This document shows positions 61,103-64,000 of a stretch of 64,000 bases of DNA, piece after piece; positions within the stretch are counted from its first letter, which is position 1, and each line of letters opens with the position of its first letter. Origin of the DNA: Luteimonas saliphila (GTDB lineage Bacteria > Pseudomonadota > Gammaproteobacteria > Xanthomonadales > Xanthomonadaceae); contig NZ_JAETWA010000041.1 in NCBI RefSeq assembly GCF_016774335.1, positions 164,523-228,522 of the forward strand. The letters run 5' to 3'. Both the position numbers and the translations under genes were made by a program. The notes under the pieces are model-generated. The model saw only the letters and a program-made list of their open reading frames with translations. It was not told where the DNA came from and did no database searches.

Positions 61103-61566
61103 GTCCCGGATCGAGTGCGGCGGGACTGGTAACTAGACCGTTCAAGAGTAGATCGCTCGCGCACCTCGTCACTACGGCCCAACGATCCGAGCATATGGGG
61201 CGCGTCCGCCGGTCGGGCACAGCAGCAGAGCTAAACGTCCGCGAGGCGTTGCGTGCGTTGGGGATCAGGTTCACCGTGGAAAATGGTGGCCTGCTAGGGT
61301 CGCCCGACATCGCGAATCGTACGCGCCGGTTCGTGATCTTCGTTCACGGTTGCTATTGGCATCGTCATCCCGGTTGTGCACGCGCTACCATTCCATCGCG
61401 CAACAGCGAGTTTTGGCAGGCGAAATTCGATGCCAATGTGAGGCGGGATCGCAGGGTTGCACGACTACTTAGACGAGACGGCTATAAAGTAATCACAATC
61501 TGGGAGTGCAAGACTCGCGATCCCGGCGTGCTGGCGAGGCGCTTGAAACAAGCGCTGGCCATGTGA
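61099..61566 (+). CDS. vsr: Very short patch repair (Vsr) mismatch endonuclease
   Basis: A 155-residue Vsr: GSPDIANRTRRFVIFVHGCYWHRHPGC near 67-93 contains the catalytic Asp70 and the zinc/active-site His-Cys cluster; FW.AKF.ANVRRDRRV and VITIWECKTRDP (Cys137) complete the family pattern. It nicks at T:G mismatches produced by deamination of 5-methylcytosine and so limits the mutagenic cost of the neighbouring methyltransferase. GTG 61099 overlaps the methyltransferase stop (GTGA). ATG at residue 33 (MGRVRRSGTAAE) is where many Vsr proteins begin and is an alternative. Confidence 0.92.
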   Translation: MSPGSSAAGLVTRPFKSRSLAHLVTTAQRSEHMGRVRRSGTAAELNVREALRALGIRFTVENGGLLGSPDIANRTRRFVIFVHGCYWHRHPGCARATIPSRNSEFWQAKFDANVRRDRRVARLLRRDGYKVITIWECKTRDPGVLARRLKQALAM

Positions 61567-61674
61567 GAAGCGCGACAGCCTTCTCCCTTTCGCGCTCGTG
61601 CGAGGAAAAGCTGCCAAGTCGATCTCCCAGCTTTACCTGGTTGATAGGGAGTTAGGTAGGTAACACCGCTCGCA

Positions 61675-61729
61675 GCGATTAGCTTCTATTGGCGGGAGAA
61701 CCCGTCGCTACGCGACGGAAGCTAATCGC
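61675..61729. repeat. Inverted repeat with nested hairpin after vsr
   Basis: Perfect 12-base arms GCGATTAGCTTC (61675-61686) and GAAGCTAATCGC (61718-61729) enclose a second perfect hairpin CCGTCGC-TAC-GCGACGG (61702-61718). It lies between the convergent vsr and DUF3883 genes. It could be a bidirectional terminator, an attachment or recombination site, or a small non-autonomous element. The rest of the gap is AT-richer sequence with nothing recognisable. Confidence 0.75.
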
Positions 61730-61747
61730 GTATGCAGGGCACAACAC

Positions 61748-62599
61748 CTATCCCGCCAACTGCGCGAGGAAGGTGGTCGCATCCAGTTGGCAGTGAGCCT
61801 CGATGGCCCCAGGCAGGTTGAACAGGCGTGGGCGGTTACGGAAATCGAAGACGCGATAAAGATGGTAGCGCTCGGCATCGGCGTTGGAACGAGCAAGCTC
61901 GTTGTGGGACACGAAGAAGGGCGTGAGTTCACCGAAGGCCGTGGTCTTGACCTCGATCAGGCGCTCGCGGCCATCTGTCTCGAATGACAGCACGTCGAAG
62001 CCCAAGCCGTCGCCCTGTGTCTCGGAGACCTGCTCGACGCGGTCAGCCAGCGCCTTGCTGCCGGCCGCATGCAGGCGCTGCGCCTCGAGCTCCATCACGA
62101 ACAGTTCGCCGGCCTTGCCCAGTGATCGGTTGTGCGCTTCGCGGGCGAGGTAGTCGCGGCGTGCCAGCGAGAAGCGCGGGGCGTACTGCGGCGGGGCTTC
62201 CTTTAGGCCTGGAGGCTTGGGTTTCGGCACCCAGGCCTGGGCATCGATCACGGCCTCGGCGACGGCTCCCGGTCGCGTCACCGCGTGTTCCGCCGCGGCC
62301 TGCAGCGCCGGCCTGTTCCGCAGTTGCGCTTCCAGCACCTCCAGCAGCAGCAACTGGTAGTTCTCCAGCGCCTTGTAGCCGCGGACCGTGGGCCACTGTA
62401 GCGCCTGCATCAACGCGCTGATGTTGCGGAACTTGTACTCCACCGAGGCCTTGCTGCGCCCGTCCAGCTTCTGCATCAGCGCCTGGACGCGGGCGGACTT
62501 GTTGAACTGCTGGCCGTTGAGCTCCAGCTCCAGCATGTGCAGGTAGTCGGCCACGCAGGCCTCTACCTCCACGCGAGACCAGTCTTCGCCCATTGCCAC
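61748..62599 (-). CDS. DUF3883 nuclease-like protein
   Basis: A 283-residue protein. The first ~110 residues are helical (WSRVEVEACVADYLHMLELELNGQQFNKSARVQAL...GRSKASVEYKFRNISALMQAL), a segment often seen at the start of restriction-linked or HNH-type proteins. The carboxy half is DUF3883: LGKAGELFVMELEAQRL (Glu165), GDGLGFDVLSFETDGRERLIEVKTT with Asp202, Glu216 and Lys218, a PD-(D/E)xK arrangement. It may cleave or sense DNA as a defence effector. It converges with vsr across the hairpin repeat. MGEDWSRV (two codons in) is an alternative start. Confidence 0.82.
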   Translation of the reverse strand: MAMGEDWSRVEVEACVADYLHMLELELNGQQFNKSARVQALMQKLDGRSKASVEYKFRNISALMQALQWPTVRGYKALENYQLLLLEVLEAQLRNRPALQAAAEHAVTRPGAVAEAVIDAQAWVPKPKPPGLKEAPPQYAPRFSLARRDYLAREAHNRSLGKAGELFVMELEAQRLHAAGSKALADRVEQVSETQGDGLGFDVLSFETDGRERLIEVKTTAFGELTPFFVSHNELARSNADAERYHLYRVFDFRNRPRLFNLPGAIEAHCQLDATTFLAQLAG

Positions 62600-62704
62600 T
62601 CGTCATCTCCCTTGGCGTCAACCGGCGCCAGGGTATCGGGTGGGCGATGCGTCGACCAGGGGCGTGGCCGGCGGCGAATTCCCCTCAGCCAATCTGCCAG
62701 CGGC

Positions 62705-62983
62705 TTACCGGCTTGAGCGTTTGCCCGCGCCCTGTGCACCGCCGACGGCCTTCTCGAATCGCTTCACGAAGGTCACCAGATCCTGGTTGCAGGCGATGCA
62801 GTACTCCCGCAGCTGCAGCAGGTCCAACCGTCGCCCCCCACGCTCGACATCGCTCACATAGGATTGCGACCGATCCAGCAGCGCGGCCAGCTCGGCCTGC
62901 TTCAGCCCGGCCTTGCTGCGGATCTCGGCCAGCATCTCCAACAGCGTCTGGTACTCGGGCTTGTGGATCGATTTTGGGGGCAT
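62705..62983 (-). CDS. Small XRE-family HTH regulator, copy 1
   Basis: A 92-residue protein beginning MPPKSIHKPEYQTLLEMLAEIRSKAGLKQAELAALLDRSQSYVSDVERGGRRLDLLQLREYCIACNQ, a lambda-repressor-type HTH followed by a helix (FVKRFEKAVGG) and a basic tail. It is clearly paralogous to the gene at 63084-63353 (KSIxKPEY, GLKQ, RxQSYxSxVERGxRRxDLLQLREYCxAC). ATG 62983 is chosen by comparison with the paralogue. A near-palindrome lies exactly 36 bases before the start. It probably autoregulates; its other targets are unknown. Confidence 0.88.
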   Translation of the reverse strand: MPPKSIHKPEYQTLLEMLAEIRSKAGLKQAELAALLDRSQSYVSDVERGGRRLDLLQLREYCIACNQDLVTFVKRFEKAVGGAQGAGKRSSR

Positions 62984-63018
62984 TGCGGCGTCTGGAAATA
63001 CAGGCCGCACCTACCCTA

Positions 63019-63050
63019 TATCTGGTTTTTCGGTATCCGAAAAACAGATA
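63019..63050. promoter_or_regulatory. Near-palindromic operator upstream of XRE copy 1
   Basis: TATCTG(G)TTTTTCGG and CCGAAAAACAGATA face each other around TAT, giving almost perfect dyad symmetry apart from one extra G. It lies 36 bases from the copy-1 start, exactly as its counterpart does at copy 2, and is preceded by a shared CCTATA. It also follows the copy-2 stop, so a terminator role is an alternative. Confidence 0.7.
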
Positions 63051-63083
63051 CTTGATCGCGTATCTCTGATTGTGGACTACGGG

Positions 63084-63353
63084 TCACTGCGGAAGCTGGC
63101 CGCTCCCGGCTGCGATCTCGTCCTCGAACCGGCGGACGAAGTCGACCACACCCTGGTCGCAGGCGAGGCAGTACTCCCGCAGCTGCAGTAGATCGATCCT
63201 GCGGCGACCGCGCTCGACGGCGCTGATATAGGACTGCGGCCGCTGAAGCTTGCTGGCCATTTCCTTCTGCTTGAGTCCGGCGGCGTCCCGCATTTCGAAC
63301 AGCAGCCTGCGCAGGACCTTGTACTCGGGCTTGTAGATCGACTTGGCGCTCAT
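63084..63353 (-). CDS. Small XRE-family HTH regulator, copy 2
   Basis: An 89-residue paralogue of copy 1: MSAKSIYKPEYKVLRRLLFEMRDAAGLKQKEMASKLQRPQSYISAVERGRRRIDLLQLREYCLACDQGVVDFVRRFEDEIAAG. The HTH occupies about residues 15-60. Recognition-helix residues differ (RPQSYISAVERGRRR versus RSQSYVSDVERGGRR) while the framework is kept, so the two may have diverged in binding or simply drifted. Both genes read leftward with the same upstream layout, indicating duplication of a whole promoter-gene cassette. Confidence 0.88.
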   Translation of the reverse strand: MSAKSIYKPEYKVLRRLLFEMRDAAGLKQKEMASKLQRPQSYISAVERGRRRIDLLQLREYCLACDQGVVDFVRRFEDEIAAGSGQLPQ

Positions 63354-63388
63354 TGTGGCTTCCCTGACGGATGGCCACACCCAACCTA

Positions 63389-63420
63389 TATCTACTTTTC
63401 AAATATCTGAAAAATAGATA
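63389..63420. promoter_or_regulatory. Near-palindromic operator upstream of XRE copy 2
   Basis: TATCTACTTTTCAA and CTGAAAAATAGATA form an imperfect dyad at the same 36-base distance from the start as in copy 1. Outer arms (TATCT/AGATA) and the T/A tracts are conserved, while central bases differ. It lies 98 bases upstream of the divergent TonB receptor start, so it might influence that gene too. Confidence 0.65.
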
Positions 63421-63518
63421 TGCTGGTCCCAGGGGCTTCTTCCAGCACCTGTGGGCAAGCCTATGCCCCTGCTGGTGCCGGGGCGGCATGGGGAACGACC
63501 AAGTTCGGGAGGCATCGC

Positions 63519-64000
63519 ATGTTGAACGACAGGAGAGCTGCTGTTCTGGGCGGCGTGGCGGGCAGGTATCGGAAGAAGGCGCCACCCCGCGCGGAGGACG
63601 AGATAGCTGGCCCCGCTACGTTGTACCGGCGCGATGCGGGCCGAACATCCAACGCCCGGCGAGAGACACTTACCCTTCTGGATCGAACGGAGGGCAGCCT
63701 GGTCCGAGGCGTCCTCAGTGCCGCACTCCTGTCGCTCCTGCCGGCCTTCGGCGTCGCAGCCCAGCAAACGCCGGAGACCGCGAGCACAGTCGACGAAGAC
63801 GCACAGGATGCCGAGCGCACAGACGTGCAGGACACGCGTCCAGCTTCGGCCCCTCGGCAAGATCAAGTGCCGTCTCAGCAGTCGTCGCAGGTGTCCGCCG
63901 CGACGGAACTTGAGCAGATCACCGTCACCGGCACCCGCATCCGCGGCGGCACCTCGCCCTCGCCGGTGATCACCATCGGCGCCGAGCACATCCGCGAGGA
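63519..64000 (+). CDS. TonB-dependent receptor, amino-terminal part (runs off the window)
   Basis: An open frame from ATG 63519, after a GGGAGG ribosome site, to the window end (160 residues). About 65 polar/basic residues precede the hydrophobic export-type segment GVLSAALLSLLPAFGVAAQ; this is an unusually long lead-in, so the true start may be an internal codon nearer that segment. An acidic, Gln/Ser-rich linker follows, then ELEQITVTGTRIRGGTSPSPVITIGAEHIREE, the beginning of a TonB-dependent plug domain. Ligand unknown. Confidence 0.8.
   Translation, partial: MLNDRRAAVLGGVAGRYRKKAPPRAEDEIAGPATLYRRDAGRTSNARRETLTLLDRTEGSLVRGVLSAALLSLLPAFGVAAQQTPETASTVDEDAQDAERTDVQDTRPASAPRQDQVPSQQSSQVSAATELEQITVTGTRIRGGTSPSPVITIGAEHIRE

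Noticed and set aside
63371..63913. 180-residue plus-strand frame near the right end
   Set aside because: It lies in a different frame from the TonB receptor, which has a better ribosome site, an export segment and a plug motif; the product shows no features.

Overview
This is a window of about 70% GC chromosomal DNA from a gammaproteobacterium, most likely a member of the Lysobacteraceae/Xanthomonadaceae (Lysobacter/Luteimonas-like). Supporting signs are the plant-type glutamate-cysteine ligase, the frmR-frmA-fghA order, large TonB-dependent receptors, the three-domain monothiol glutaredoxin (Grx, A-type-like, rhodanese), stand-alone homodimeric-type AceE, and abundant REP-like repeats beginning GTAG. 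No sequence search was possible, so the placement is inference from protein character and gene order.

Layout. 0-5.2 kb: start of a secreted amylase-type protein (minus), gshA and ppc (plus). 5.2-11.4 kb: three tandem secreted right-handed beta-helix paralogues (minus; the middle one frameshifted), diverging from an ECF sigma factor overlapped by a membrane Ser/Thr kinase with a TPR-like sensor. 11.4-15.5 kb: three exported proteins of unknown function. 15.6-18.0 kb: glutathione-dependent formaldehyde detoxification (frmR, frmA, fghA) with a plausible FrmR operator. 18.1-26.6 kb: cytosolic chemoreceptor, LysR/quinone-reductase divergon with a palindromic operator, Dph6-like, DegV, and a pair of amidohydrolases of which one has lost every metal ligand. 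26.7-36.9 kb: amn, GFA protein, DUF924, Grx4, polysaccharide deacetylase, a methyltransferase/SGNH-hydrolase pair, alaA, rsgA and an S41-like lipoprotein, separated by REP arrays. 37.1-48.9 kb: a response regulator, a hybrid sensor kinase, dctA, a TonB receptor, a hydrolase and maeB, read as a C4-dicarboxylate uptake and use region. 48.9-50.0 kb: a REP-associated tyrosine transposase (RAYT) embedded in its REP elements. 50.0-55.7 kb: a histidine kinase with two receiver proteins, and a fused SpoIIE phosphatase/anti-sigma kinase with its STAS partner. 55.9-58.6 kb: aceE, followed by a clear terminator.

58.7-63.4 kb is an accessory island of visibly lower GC. It holds a probable restriction endonuclease with no family I recognise, a ribbon-helix-helix (RHH) regulator preceded by iterated operator half-sites, a C5-cytosine methyltransferase and a Vsr mismatch endonuclease (the last three chained by 4-base overlaps), a DUF3883 nuclease-like protein, and a duplicated pair of small XRE regulators. 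Each XRE gene has a near-palindromic operator exactly 36 bases from its start. A TonB-dependent receptor begins at the right edge.

How the genes fit together. DctA can import malate, fumarate and succinate; MaeB converts malate to pyruvate; AceE converts pyruvate toward acetyl-CoA; Ppc refills oxaloacetate. gshA makes the glutathione used by FrmA/FghA and by Grx4. Strongest candidates for new biology: the RHH-controlled restriction-modification-Vsr island, the duplicated XRE/operator cassettes, the RAYT with its matched repeats, the beta-helix cluster beside an ECF/kinase pair, and the amidohydrolase plus metal-less paralogue. Two apparent single-base frameshifts (near 6400 and 34600) may be sequence errors.
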